Counted from the first letter of the stretch, positions 23,650 through 35,580 are shown. The stretch is 64,000 bases of DNA from Hyposmocoma kahamanoa (GCF_003589595.1 NW_020653945.1:4267618-4331617), one strand, 5' to 3'. A program made the numbers and translations. Notes: a model not told the origin generated them from the letters alone.

Positions 23650-25000
23650 TCTGTGTATCATAAAGAATCAATGATTTCATCTGAAGTTCCAAACTTCGTC
23701 TATACATTACGTGTATAATGTTATTGTAACCAAGATAACAGTGAATGTAGTAGAGCATCACGGTAACCTTAGTCTGGGCGAGTGCAGGAACCGCAGTGGC
23801 TTGAAATTATAGCCCGCAGTGTGGTATAACGGGTACGTTACATACGCGGTCAAAGGTACGGGTGAAAGCGGGTGGTGACGGGTTTGACAAAATTTGAAGA
23901 AGGCTAAGGAATTATCCAACGCACATGTGGTGCTCGCAATGCTGTAATAATGCCATGTGACGTGTGAATTACGACCGACCGCGAAACACAATTCGACCTC
24001 AAATTATGCAGCGGTTCTGGTACTCACTAGAAGAACTATTCTTTCATTAATTAAATTTACGAACAATCAACACTAATACCCCGGTAGATATTTATCGTCT
24101 TTCTTATGTAAATACGATAAATTTAATATAAAAACACGACTCTTGTAATTCAAGCCATTTAACACATACTGATAGTATCCACGGCGGTGTCTCATTCGTC
24201 TGGCTTAGTAGCATTTGTGCTATGAATATTGAATATAAACTATTGCAAGCGCATGCCAAGAAAGAATTTTTAATGCTGGCGTATTTCCAACATATCGAGA
24301 ATGTGCACCCATTGAATGAAGATAATACGAGTGTACTAGAATCTGATGAGAAATGGGGTAATTGAAGATTGCTGCTAGCAACATTAGGTCCAATATGACA
24401 AAACGTTTTTGGTACTTGTGATCTTTTAACATTCTTAAATCCTAGACGGTTCTAAGTACTTAACATAATATGTAAATAAAAAATCAAAACCAGTAAACCT
24501 ATTTGTGTTTATTATGTGTACGTATTAAGTTTATACTGCATATTTTTAAATCGTCGCCTTGCTTTCTCAAACTCGTATCTTAATCTTAATGCATAAAGTT
24601 ACTGAAATGTAAAAAAATAGATTATATTTATAGTTTTATACAGGTTTTGAGATTATTAGATAGATTTTGAGAGATTTATACAGATTTTGCAGACTGATTT
24701 CCCATCACATTTCTTTCGTATTTACCTCTACACTGGCTGTGTTACCTAGATTAGAAATTTGAAATAAATATAAATGTTTGCATCGAAATGATTACTTTTC
24801 CATGCGTTTAAAGTTGAACTTTAAAATTAGGAATTAATCATATTTACATTAATAGCTATCGGTCAAAACAGAAACGCTAAATTGAAATTATCTGTATTTT
24901 TTTTTTTCATTATTTTGTGTTTAGATTTTGGGAATGACCAGACGACATCATAGTTGAGTAAGGCTAGCACAAGATTATGGCGGATGGCACAAACTACGAG
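23650..25000. other. no gene seen
   Basis: AT-rich spacer; nothing recognised. Confidence 0.5.
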
Positions 25001-25007
25001 AGGCTTG

Positions 25008-25195
25008 GTGAAATTACAGGCACGTGGGACTTGTCAACTTATGTCTCAGGGTGACGTGCGCAGTGGCAGTGCCCGCATTTTGGTCGTGATTTACATCTCT
25101 GAGTGGCACTGCAACCGCTATGGACAGATGTGTCGCTTATCACCACGCGCACGACTTGTTCGTCTCGTCCTTCGGTATTATAAAAGAAAGGCACA
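25008..25195 (+). repeat. family-1 retroposon, 3' two thirds
   Basis: GTGAAATTACAGGCACGTGG to GACTTGTTCGTCTCGTCCTT and GGTATTATAAAAG. Confidence 0.7.
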
Positions 25196-25784
25196 TCAGT
25201 ATATGTAGTCGGGTACTAATTCACATAGACTGCAACATTTTCTCGACTTCAAATCAATGTCACTGCAATGTGTATAGTCCAAAATATTTTTAATATTTTT
25301 ATTGTCGGTACCAACGGAGATGCAAGGATGAAATAATTTGAAATTATTTCTACACGTTCCATTTTTAACGATAGTACTTAAGATAATCGATAAAAAAATA
25401 CTTAAATAAAGAAAACCTAAGAAATCGAGATTACTTTTAGGTCCGGCTAATTCGATGTACCATTGGATTTACAACAATAAAAAAGGGGAAATAACTAAAA
25501 AACAAATCTAAAGAATCATTAAAAAGTTCTCAAAGTGAAACGTGTGGGAAACCGACGTACTTTAATGGGGGGAAGGATAATTCGTAGCACGTCTTAGCTT
25601 CCTGCGTATAATATCACAGTGCAATTACTAGTTGCAGGTGCTCAACTCTTTAGTACACAAAGCAGTGTAATTATTAAAGATTTAGAAAGGAAAGTTTGTA
25701 GGCTGCGCCACCATTATGGTGCTTATTATTGTATTTTGATATTAAGTTTATTGGATATCACTATGTTAAGCGACATCTGTAGTC

Positions 25785-25925
25785 AGCCGCTGGTAGCGGT
25801 AAAAGTAAGGCACTGAAGGAAAAACTTTCATAAAATTTTCACAGATGGCGCTACGGCGAAAAAGACGTTAAAAACCAAAAACAAAGATCTGCAACAAGCG
25901 CATGAAAAGATTCATATGGTCCGCT
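25785..25925 (+). repeat. SINE family 2, body only
   Basis: GCTGGTAGCGGTAAAAG, CACAGATGGCGCTACGGC, ACAAGCGCATGAAAAGATTC, GGTCCGCTGGCAGTTATCAG. The tRNA-like part is missing. Confidence 0.6.
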
Positions 25926-26524
25926 GGCAGTTATCAGCCACGAGTCCAGCCGAATTGAATGAATCACACTTTATCTAGGTACTTGACTGCGAAACCAGCT
26001 CTCTTGCTAGTCGCATTAATTGTGACACAAAAGTCAATAATATAGTCCATCCAATCCATCTAGTTACAGTAAAATTATGTAATAATAAACACTTAATTAG
26101 TTACGTGGTAAATTCGTGGGAACAAAATAAAATTAACATTTTATAGACTACTGGCATCTCTAACAGTCTGTGGCAGCAACATGAAGTAATATCAATCTTA
26201 GAAACCATTATAATAATGAAACCAGTCCAGACTAGGCCATCCAGGGTCTGATAGACCCATATTAAGGTTGTTGCCTCGATCGCCTTGTCTTTACTTGAGG
26301 TCAAGGTATACATAAATAGACTTTATTGTTTTAGTAGTACTTGTTTTGTTAATTAATTATTTGCACCCATAATTATGCATGTGTCAAACCAGTTTTATGC
26401 AGTAGACTTCTCTGAGCAACTTTGCATATATTTTCCTAAAAATCCGCGATGGCAATGACCCAGTTTATTCAAATTCAGCATCGCGGTGTTATATTTTCCC
26501 TCAAATGGCGACTGGACTGGCAAT

Positions 26525-26552
26525 GGTCGAAATGGTGACTACCATTTCGACC
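26525..26552. repeat. 12-bp palindrome with 4-base loop
   Basis: GGTCGAAATGGT, loop GACT, ACCATTTCGACC. Perfect arms, no other context recognised. Confidence 0.85.
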
Positions 26553-27149
26553 GAATTCTGATTATTTCATCCGGTGGCGCAGTCAAGGTGTTAACTGCAA
26601 AGTGTCATATCCTAAAAAATATTGATTATATGAGGGAAACTTAGGTATCAATTCGTTGTTGTAACGACTGCCTGGACTTATATCATAGTTTGAATCTAAA
26701 CTTACAGTTACAGTTAACTTGGCACGTAAAAAAACACTTTGCATGCATTAATTATGCCATGCGCTCATTGAACTACCTAATATCGCCCCGTTCTTCACTG
26801 ACTGCCGTATCTGACTTTTTAATCGTGACGACTACATCTTATTCAAGTTTCAAAAGGGAACGGTTTCCATTAACTATAACGTGTCTACATATATGAATAT
26901 ATAACTCATGAATAGAACGAAATTGACGTGAGCGAGAAGCGAATTCGCGGTGTGAAATGCTAGACCGTAGATATATAGTCAAGGGAAAAACGACACGTAA
27001 TGGTAGTTAACTGCAATGGTAAGACAAGTTTACAGCAAACTACAGGCAGTTGTGATTTTTGTATAATCTGACACTAACAATGACCCATTATTAAAGACCA
27101 TTTATCTATACATTAATCAATCCATGATTTGGACCCAAGTCAATCGAAA

Positions 27150-27240
27150 TCTCATCATCATCATCCACAGCCCAACTACACCTACTGCTGAATATAGACC
27201 TCTCGTAGGTTGTGTCCACTATAGGAGCTCCCACGTTTCT
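27150..27240 (-). repeat. SINE/LINE tail fragment
   Basis: CATCATCATCATCCACAGCC, ACACCTACTGCTGAATATAG, ACCTCTCGTAGGTTG: the minus of the (GATGAT)-ended lepidopteran tail. Confidence 0.5.
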
Positions 27241-28442
27241 ATTGTCATATCTATATTAAACTTATGTACCGAGGTAGTTGCGATGATCTACTTAGCTAAA
27301 TCAATTGCAATATTAAAAAATCTTATGAAACGACATTTCCTTCAATACGCAAGTCAGTGACCTACTAAATATGTCATGTTGTTTCTCCCCCGAAAAAGAC
27401 CAAGTTTCACCACCGGATTTCGAGGACCGCTTCATGTCCAACATTGGGTTGTCGTTTTACTCCACCTTCCATTACTACGACTATATGTCTTGCCAAACTC
27501 CATTTCAGCTCTTTTATCCGATACTAAAATAAAACGTAATTTATTAAAATGGTCCAAGGTTAATTTTCACCGGGCACTTGTATTAATTGAATGGGAAACT
27601 TTTCATTTAAATCTCACCTCAAATATTTTGTGGATCGCTTCGTTGATTAATGATACAAATTGATATAACACTTGCCGACAAGGCGTTTCAAAAACACCTA
27701 AGCCTTAACAGTTACAGAGCAAGCAAAAGATTGAAAATGTAGTTCTAAAAGGCTATGGCTCATAACTAGATAAGAGTATGTCTCAGGAGGCAGTGTTCGA
27801 TTAGGTGGCACGAAATATGAGCCTGTGTGTAAAAAACAAAACAAAATACAAAAAGATTGACAGTGAACATATAAATCGCCTGCCCTAAAACATTGCGGGT
27901 TGAGTTAATTATAATTCGATGTTCCAATAACAGGATAGAAATCCAGTAACATCTGCCCTACCACGAATCCGCAAATTCCCAATAACCAAATTGGGGAATG
28001 CATTTGCTGATTGATCCATCGCTGTGCTACTTCGACTTTCATCAAGCTTTATTGCAAAATGGAATTGAGATGGGAAATGAATTTCGTTTCCGAAACGTTT
28101 GTACTTGAAGTGATACCGGAATTTGCTGTAACAGATCTGATTTATGAAGGTCCATATTTCCTTCTATCTTCTATTATGTTTCATGAACAGAATGGTGTTT
28201 TCATTTCACAAGAATATACTTTTTCATCGTCTTTGAGGAAAAAAACTAGTTATAAACACAAGTATGATCAGAGTTGATAATAACTGATTGCAATGTCTGT
28301 CATTTCTTAGTAATCTACTTAAGCTCAAGGTCATTAATGATAGTGTAACCACTTTTACAAAAATTATTACATAAGTTACAAAATGTGACTCTTGTTCATT
28401 GAATTGTGGTTTCTAATGATTTTTATGTTTCTTTGTCCACAG

Positions 28443-28553
28443 CCGAAGCGAGTCGGCTCTGAATAGTCCGACAGAGCCGGATGTCTCGTTGGCGGCATCC
28501 CTCACCGACCCTCTTGAAGCCCACACCTTAGATGAAGCTAGGAGGACTATAAG
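28443..28553 (+). CDS. penultimate coding exon of an unrecognised coiled-coil protein gene
   Basis: An exon of 111 bases between a 3' splice site (tttgtccacag) and a 5' splice site (ATAAG|gtactt). In the frame set by the next exon it is open throughout: one base completing a codon, 36 codons, then two bases. It encodes an Ser/Pro/Glu-rich stretch (SESALNSPTEPDVSLAAS) followed by LEAHTLDEARRTI, which continues into the coiled coil of the next exon as RTI-RDLRMKYRAQ. The correct phase across the 157-base intron and the heptad-like continuity make it a real exon. Exons further upstream are not visible with confidence. Confidence 0.8.
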
Positions 28554-28710
28554 GTACTTTCGTGCTCGTTACACAATCTCCTCTTAATATAAGTTTACGT
28601 TTGTTAATACAACTGAAATTACGTATCCACGATTTTTGTCACCTAAGATGTAAAAACCGACAGTGTGTAGTTCATTATATTTGTTAGAATTTCTTTGTTT
28701 GTTATTACAG

Positions 28711-29791
28711 AGACCTCCGTATGAAGTACCGAGCGCAAGCGCATCAACTGTTGACATGGCGACGCGCTCACCGCACCCAAGAAGAGCTCGTGTCCCGTCT
28801 ACAACGGGAAAAAGCTGAGCAACTGAAGTCACTCTCCAGCCAGCTTTTGCTCTTCGAGTCAAGACTCGTACGCAAGCAGAAAGAAATCACCAACATGCTT
28901 GCCCTTAGGGAAACTATCATCATGAAACAGCAGAAGGTTATAGAGTCCCTGCAAGCCAAGTTACTCGACAACGGCATAGACACTTCTCAAACCATACCAG
29001 ATTTCAGAGATATGCTTCAAGACACACACATCACTGGAGACTTCGATTCTCTGAATGACTCTGACTCAGCTGTGATAATGGAAGATGTGGATTCAGATTG
29101 CAGTAACCTCCCACATATACCTAGATTCAGGTCAGCGAACCCTGACAGTGTGACTATAGTTAGATCCATTTCAGATGCTATAGACCCTAATTTAAAATAT
29201 AACGTTGTTAGGCGGCCTAACGGTTTTCTGCGACGACCAGAGATATTGGAAACTGTTTACAGCGTTGAAGAGGAAGCTGATGGTGATTCTACAAAAGGAT
29301 TAAGTGCTCAAAGTAGCACTGAGAAGGATTTCAAGGACGCCAATAAAACTGATGAAGAAAAATTCAAAGAAACCAGTATCCACGCGCAGAGTCGACGGGA
29401 TAACTTCAGGATGAGGAGCGTGGTGTTGACAGCTGAAGTTAAAAGCATAGATGGAGAAAAAGATCTCAAACCTAAAGCCACTAAAAATGTGTGGTCATAT
29501 AGTTATGTGCCAAAAAGAATGACTCCCGCCAACGATTCTGACGAAGAAGCCACTTCTAACCCTGACAGCGACGAAGCTGAACAGGAGCCTAGGTCGAATC
29601 ACGTCGTGACATACAATAGGGTGATGTCAAATCACAGGAACGTGACTAAACCTAAGGATGTGAAGTATAAGAGAATAAATAAGGCGAAGTCGAAAAGTTT
29701 GGAGGAACTGCGGGGAAGATTAAAGAATTGGGTGGAGAAGGGCAATAAATTGTCAAATATACCGCTCGAACACGCGCAGAGTTATGCCTGA
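28711..29791 (+). CDS. terminal coding exon of an unrecognised coiled-coil protein
   Basis: Begins after a 3' splice site (gttattacag), first base completing an Arg codon, then RDLRMKYRAQ and 356 codons from the internal Met at 28721 to a stop. This is the longest host-type ORF in the window. Visible parts: a basic/amphipathic start (AHQLLTWRRAHRTQEE), a predicted coiled coil over about residues 18-82 (EELVSRLQREKAEQ, then ESRLVRKQKEI and MKQQKVIESLQAKL), a long acidic Ser/Thr-rich disordered middle (DSLNDSDSAVIMEDVDSD; SDEEATSNPDSDEAEQEP), and a basic C-terminus ending SLEELRGRLKNWVEKGNKL...HAQSYA. No enzymatic motif is seen. A cytoskeletal or scaffold role is only a guess. Internal Met 28721 is not the start, because the frame enters from the upstream exon. 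Confidence 0.85.
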
Positions 29792-30540
29792 ACAACTTTA
29801 TTGAAGTTCCTTTAATTAAGTTCACGTGTGAAATGCTCTGGAAGTTTTGAGATGGATCGAGTCAAATATGAATCTTAATTACTTGAGTGTGTAGTACTTT
29901 CAAATTCCACTTTTAACGTATATTACTTTCAATTTTTTCGAATAACATCACAAATTCTAATGCAATCACACGCAAGTTAACGTACCTTTTTAAAATTAGG
30001 TAGTCAAATTAACAGCTTTATATTGATGGAGGCAAATGTGTAGTTATCTATTCTTGATACTGATCTATTGTAAATAGTTATTTCTATATATTGTTACGAT
30101 TTGTGCAAGTTAATAATTGTAAGATTGGTAGGAGTAATTTCATTGTTTGTTTTTTTAGCTTCCTTTTTGATTTCTTCAGTTTAATTCAAAATGAGATTGG
30201 AAAATTCTATGAGGCTACTTGACTGTTGCTGAATTTTTCTATGAACGTTAGTAATTTCAGTAATTTACTAAAACTCCGGAAATATTAACTTTTATATTAA
30301 AATCATTTCGTTATCTTTTAATATTAAAATAAAATTTTGGTTATCTATTCACGTTTGCAAGAGACAGATAATAAAAAAACGTCTTTCGGTTTTTCGCGGG
30401 GAATTTGTATACATGTTTGGTTAGGTAGTATTTTGATTTATCTGTCTGGATTTTATTAAGTGTTTTCTAGAACTATTGTTTTTCTAACGGGGCTGACGTG
30501 ACCAGTAACGTCAAAGTCCCTAAATAAATAAAGAACTAAA
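29792..30540 (+). other. probable 3' UTR of the coiled-coil gene
   Basis: AT-rich non-coding sequence directly after the stop at 29791. AATAAA hexamers occur at 30328-30333, 30523-30528 and 30527-30532; the last pair, after 'gtccctaaataaataaag', is the best candidate polyadenylation signal. No repeat family that I recognise lies inside, which fits a transcribed UTR. Confidence 0.45.
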
Positions 30541-31309
30541 AAAAAATATTTATACAAAATTCTTTTCCAGTATAATTGAACTATAATTGAACTATCTACA
30601 AATATGAAGTAATAAAATCATTGATAGGCAAAATGTCTATTGCTGGATTTAAAATATCATCATCAGTAACAAATTATTATTTAGTTTGTCGAATTATTGT
30701 TTTCGGTATTTAACACCGCGTCATAAATAAATATGAATATAGCCTGTTCTAAAATATAACTGCTTATATAGTGTGAATTTTAATGTCATCTGAAATATTA
30801 TAAGATCAAAAAGGAAACTATGACAAAAACTTTCGAATTGGATTAATTCTTCTGTGTGCACGACTGATTTTAAGTATTTCTTTTAAATTTTAGTCTTAGG
30901 AAAAAATTAATATGCTTCTTTGGAATTGAAAAAAAAATACTGTGATTTTTTAAAATTATTCACCCTTTTCCTTATTTGGCATTTTATAGTTAATATTAGA
31001 ATAGTTACATGTTTAAAATAGTTAATAAATACGTGTGAAAAATTAAAAATTAATATTTATTGTACTTCCCAGTGCCAATTGATAAATATTTAAATATTTT
31101 TCGCAAAATGTTGTAATAAGACATTCCGCAAAATGTAAAGTATATTTCTCGGTATAATTTGTGGTAAAATTTTAATTCTAAGTAAGTGTCTAGACAAAGA
31201 AGATAAGAAAGAAGATGAAGATGATTCGTAATGGAAAATTTGATAATTTTCAACTCTAAATCATCATCAATCCACTCCATTCCTCCATCCATTATTATGT
31301 GTTCATGTA

Positions 31310-31555
31310 AAATTAAAGAAATGCTATCGATTTAAATTTGATGAATGAAACATTTAATTTAAATTTAAAATAATGCATCATTTGCTTTAATTTATAAAAA
31401 TACAACATTTATAATAATATATAAATAAAAAGAAACGTAATTTAAATTTAAAAGAATGCAAAATTTGCTTCAAGTTAAACAATTTCATAATTGATTTAAA
31501 TTTAAAGAAATGTAACATTTGATTTAAATTTAAAGAAATGCAATATTAGATTAAA
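31310..31555. repeat. degenerate tandem repeat, ~30-bp unit
   Basis: Recurrent units built on ATTTAAATTTAAAGAAATG followed by CAACATTTG-like sequence (31330, 31360, 31440, 31495, 31525). Very AT-rich, downstream of the coiled-coil gene. Confidence 0.6.
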
Positions 31556-32292
31556 ATTATCAGTAATCGTGTATTTAATTAAAATTTTACCATATTTAAA
31601 TACCATTAGATCGATATAACGAGAAAACGGAAATATGTTTGTGTAGAATTGGCGTAAATGTTTTAAGTAGTGACCTGTCTAATCTATGTTCATAATTATT
31701 CTACAATAGTGAAAACACTGATATTGATAGTAAATATTCAAATAAAATTACTCATTTCTTTTAATTCTATCCCATTTCGTACATTTAAACCGCACATTAC
31801 TATAATTCTGTAGAAAACAATATAATTATATTGTGGGTGTTTTAAAAATTCTGATAGGCTGCTACTAGACTACGAATGTAATATTAAATGTATGGGAGCG
31901 TTTAGTGTTAAAATTTAGGATATTTCTAGTTTTATTTTTAAAAAGTTGTTGACCACGTTTTACTCGCCAGGTAATATACTTTCAGTATTAGTTTAAATGT
32001 TTTTGTTATCTTTTATATTTATGAAATAATTGCCTGTGCACACTTAACAATTACACCCTGTATACATCTGCACGCAGTCGACACTAACTGCAAGCAATTA
32101 TCGCCGTGTGACTAGTTCAAGAGCTCAGTATAAAAAACTGGTGTCGAAGTGGAAGCATAAACGTTATTTTGATTTCTATATCACTGGGAGGGAATATATT
32201 TTCACCATGTTTATTAGCTGTTACTTCTTACGTCCCATATTCCGTAGTCAACGTTCATACCTAGTCGGCCCAAATGTATGGATATACACATA

Positions 32293-32463
32293 TGGATGAC
32301 GGGACGCACAAGTCGTGCGCCTGGTGGTAAGCGACACGCCTATCCATAACAGTTGCAGTGCCACTCAGCTTTTAATCGCAAAGATCTTATAGGTACTGCC
32401 ACTGCGCCCGTCACCTTGAGACATAAGTAAATTCACCAGCACCCTATCCTTCAAAACCGGAAC
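32293..32463 (-). repeat. family-1 retroposon cut by the RNase H LINE
   Basis: GGATGACGGGACGCACAAGT, TGGTGGTAAGCGACACGCC, to CTTCAAAACCGGAACAA, where the LINE at 32466 begins. Confidence 0.75.
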
Positions 32464-32465
32464 AA

Positions 32466-33840
32466 TCAGCTACGGCGGGGTAGTATGGTGGCCACGTACC
32501 AAACTGACAACCACAGCCGACAAACTGGACAAATTCCAAAGACTAGCATGCATGGCCACGATTAGCTGTATGAGGACTACTCCAACTGCGGCCCTTGAAG
32601 CGATGCTGAACCTGCCCCCTCCCCAACTGTTCATCAGACAGGAAGCGGCGACAACGGCGGTACGTTTAAACAAAGCTGGCCTATGGAAGCACAGGAGGAC
32701 CCCACATACAGAAATCCTTTACAAGATTGTTAAGAAAGAACCGCTACTGGAGGCGGCTGTGGACAGGATCCCCAGACAATACATTTTCGACAAAAAATAC
32801 AAAATACAGTTGTTTGAAGTTACCAGTGAAGGACTAAACCCCAAAGAGGTTCGCATTTTCACTGACGGGTCCAAAACAAATGCAGGAACAGGTACTGGGG
32901 TATTCTCAGAAGATCTCAATTTCAGGGTTTCAACACCACTTGGCAACCATAACACAGTATTCCAGGCTGAATGTATGGGTATCAAGTTGGCAGCGGAAGC
33001 AATCATAGCTAGAAGAGTACAGAACCACTCAATTCGTATACTCTCCGACAGCATGTCAGTACTTCAAGCACTGGGCGGCTATGACATCAACTCAGGACTT
33101 ATCCATGAATGCCACCAAGTACTCACGGAGGTATGTACGGACAACCACGTAACACTACAGTGGATCAAAGGACACAGCAGCTCACGTGGCAATGACGCAG
33201 CAGATGAACTGGCCAGAAGAGGATCGGAGATGGACGCCATAGGACTAGAACCTATAGTGTCCCTCCCCTATCAATGGTCAAGAGCAACTATACACAATGG
33301 TACAAAAACTATTCATAATGACACCTGGACAACCCATACGGTTTGTAGACAGGCTAGGGAAGCACTCCGCATGCTTAACGCCAGTCTTATCTCGTAAATT
33401 TCTTAACTTCAAAAGGAAAGAGCTGCGCATTCTAACTGCCGCTCTAACGGGTCATGGTCCATAGAATAAACACCTTTTCAATCTAGGTATCACGGACAGC
33501 CCTCTATGCAGAGCATGCGTGGAGGGGGAGGCACACATCCTACTGTAATGCTCCGGCGTGGCCAACTACAGGGCAAAAAACTTGGAGTGCCAAGGTCGCT
33601 CCCCGAATTTTTCGTACAACCCAGAAGAGTGTTGAGATTGATTTTTGGAGGAGCTTGGGTGGCACGAGTAGGACCCTGCATCCACTACACGCAAAATAGG
33701 CGCTTGGACGTCGAGTTGCGGACAACAGCCCATTACACCATACCATACCATCTCCTGAAGGTACTCGAAAAATTATGTCGGCTATTAACCTAGGACCTTG
33801 TATAACGTTTACCGGAGATTAAAGGCACCAATGCTAATAA
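32466..33840 (+). mobile_element. non-LTR retrotransposon, 5'-truncated, with RNase H
   Basis: Starts abruptly where a family-1 retroposon breaks off (about 32462-32466). It runs through the post-RT region, an RNase H domain and a decayed tail with LCRACVEGEAH (a Cys-x2-Cys-type C-terminal knuckle remnant). The 3' end has GGCACCAATGCTAATAATAA (33827-33846). Stops begin at 33395, so the copy is not functional. Confidence 0.85.
32468..33397 (+). pseudogene. LINE pol fragment: connector and RNase H domain
   Basis: One open frame, S-Y-G-G-V-V-W-W-P at 32468 to a stop at 33395. The first ~110 residues (KLDKFQRLACMATISCMRTT, ALEAMLNLPP) are the typical region after the reverse transcriptase in Jockey/R1-like LINEs. 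The RNase H domain follows with its acidic residues in place: FTDGSKTNAGTGTGVF (Asp), TVFQAECMGIKLAAEA (Glu), IRILSDSMSVLQAL (Asp), and WIKGHSSSRGNDAADELARR (His and Asp). It would cleave RNA in RNA/DNA hybrids during retrotransposition. The reverse transcriptase itself is missing and the C-terminus is broken by stops. The Met at 32552 is internal. Confidence 0.85.
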
Positions 33841-34083
33841 TAATAAAGCCTAGAAAGTTACTCTTAGAGAACACGAACCACCGCTGTGGGTAAAGAAATC
33901 TAATAAAAGTAACAAAGAAAAAACCGTAAACGGCGTTAAATTGTAAGCATAAATTTTTATGAACCCTCGAGGTAGGTGATATCGAGCGCCCGCTGTAACG
34001 GTTGAAGCCAGCTTCTCAGCACACTTTAGCATTACGTCAGTACCTATTGGATTTATAATTTATATGAACAGGAGCTATTGTTC

Positions 34084-34088
34084 TATCT

Positions 34089-34119
<31 letters not shown>

Positions 34120-34297
34120 CGTCCGTCCGTCCGTCCGTCCGTCCGTCCGCCCGTCCTCCCGTCCGCCCGTCCGCCCGTCCGCCCGTCCGCCCGTCCGCCC
34201 GTCCNNNNNNNNNNCCGTCCGCCCGTCCGCCCGTCCGCCCGTCCGCCCGTCCGCCCGTCCGACCGTCTGGCCGTCTGTCCGTCTGTCCGTCTATCTG

Positions 34298-34329
<32 letters not shown>

Positions 34330-34330
34330 A
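34084..34330. repeat. compound tetranucleotide microsatellite with gap
   Basis: Blocks of TCTG, then TCCG, then the octamer CCCGTCCG repeated, a 10-N gap at 34205-34214, more CCCGTCCG, then a TCTG/TCCG mix and finally ATCT units to 34330. The block order (TCTG, TCCG, CCCGTCCG, TCTG, ATCT) suggests stepwise unit mutation and re-expansion. Translations of it as Pro/Ser/Arg-rich ORFs are artefacts. Confidence 0.98.
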
Positions 34331-34495
34331 TCTATAATACATGCTGTGGGATATAGGACGGGGTAATATCCGTACATCTTCTTGTATAAGTTTCGAGCAA
34401 ATGTCTTCTGAATTTTCTCTATAATGTTTGTGTGTGGTTGTTATGGACGGGGTTCCAAATGATAGCGTTACATTCCAGTTTGCTTCGAACAAAAG

Positions 34496-34573
34496 AGTTA
34501 TACAAAAGACACGACGTGAGGTTGGTTTTTAACGACTTTGATTGTCTTAAGACGAAACGGAGACACTTGCGGG
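34496..34573. repeat. source copy of a 78-bp direct duplication
   Basis: AGTTATACAAAAGACACGAC to GACACTTGCGGG, inside the LINE thumb region. Repeated with one mismatch at 34826-34903. Confidence 0.95.
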
Positions 34574-34825
34574 AAGATTTACAAATTTTGGTGATATATT
34601 CTCGGAAAGTGAACCTCGGCTCAGGCTCAGTGTCGAACCATGTGCCTAAGTCTTTGACTGATTTAGCTCAACTAATCCAAGTACCATTTATTTTATAATT
34701 ACTAGTTACCTGTTTGCGAGCACGAGAAAAAGACACAACTGTACATTTCTCAACATTCAACTGTAAACTATTATCCCTTCCCCCCTTTTCACATTATCAA
34801 TGTCCCTTTGCACAATCTGCATCAG

Positions 34826-34903
34826 AGTTACACAAAAGACACGACGTGAGGTTGGTTTTTAACGACTTTGATTGTCTTAAGACGAAACGGAGACACTTGC
34901 GGG
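34826..34903. repeat. inserted copy of the 78-bp duplication with 12-bp flanking repeats
   Basis: AGTTACACAAAAGACACGAC to GACACTTGCGGG, flanked by AATCTGCATCAG at 34814-34825 and again at 34904-34915. It interrupts the reverse transcriptase frame at SDAD. Confidence 0.95.
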
Positions 34904-35202
34904 AATCTGCATCAGACTTAATCGTCCTGGCCAATTTAACGTCATCTGCGAACATGAGACACTCGCTGTGGTGGATAGTCAGTGGCAAATCATTTATTAT
35001 TATTATAAACAGGAGTGGTCCAAGGCATCTACCTTGACCTCCAGAGTTTACTTGAGAAGGTAGAGATAAGCATCTATTGTAATATACATATTGGTGACGG
35101 TTTGCCAAGTAGTCCGCGAAAAATGCGGTTAGGTTTTTTGAGAAACCGGTAAGTGTTAATTTCCTTAGTAGAACATCACAATCAATGTCAATGTGTATAG
35201 AT

Positions 35203-35580
35203 CTAAAAAGTTTGCTTTTTTAAATTTCTAAAAGGTCTCTCAAAATGAAGCGTGTTCCCGTCGTTATTTTGTATGTGTTTGCCCGATTCCATACATGGAA
35301 ATTTGTTCATAGTGACTGCTATATCTAGTGGCACATGATGGACCTCGTGTGCAACCAGGCCTATCTTCGACTCCGTGACGTTGAGAAGAAGTTGTTCTGA
35401 TTTTGAGAGCACTAAATCAAGAATACGACCAAGACCGTTGACCACAGTATTATGTTGCAATAAATCGCATGACGAAATGAACAAATCATACGCGTCCCGT
35501 ACATTCTGTGAAGCTGAATATAAATTAAAATCACCCATAATTACGAAGGCAATTTTTAAAACAACAACGACTCTAAACAT
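35203..35580 (-). pseudogene. LINE AP-endonuclease domain, C-terminal half
   Basis: VIMGDFNLYSASQNVRDAYD, then LLQHNTVVNGLGRILDLVLS: the GDFN motif and the GRILDLVLS motif of the apurinic-type endonuclease that nicks target DNA in LINE integration. The N-terminal half is missing upstream. Confidence 0.7.

Larger units (their letters stand above)
25930..28442. other. probable intron of the coiled-coil gene
   Basis: If an exon lies upstream on the plus strand, this is intronic. Only the small palindrome and one repeat tail are recognised. An 88-codon frame at 28011-28277 shows no splice support. Confidence 0.4.
34440..35108 (-). pseudogene. LINE reverse transcriptase palm and thumb, broken
   Basis: GPLLFIIIINDLPLTIHHSE followed by CLMFADDVKLARTIKSDAD: the G-P-L-L-F..IND box and the F-A-D-D catalytic box. 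The frame then runs into a 78-bp duplicated piece at 34826-34903. Further on, VKDLGTWFDTEPEPRFTF, KSSRKCLRFVLRQS and YNSFVRSKLECNAIIWNP give the thumb. The catalytic Asp pair is present but the copy is not intact. Confidence 0.75.

Noticed and set aside
34064..34356. Pro/Ser/Arg-rich ORFs of about 90 codons
   Set aside because: They are translations of a tetranucleotide repeat and cross an N gap.
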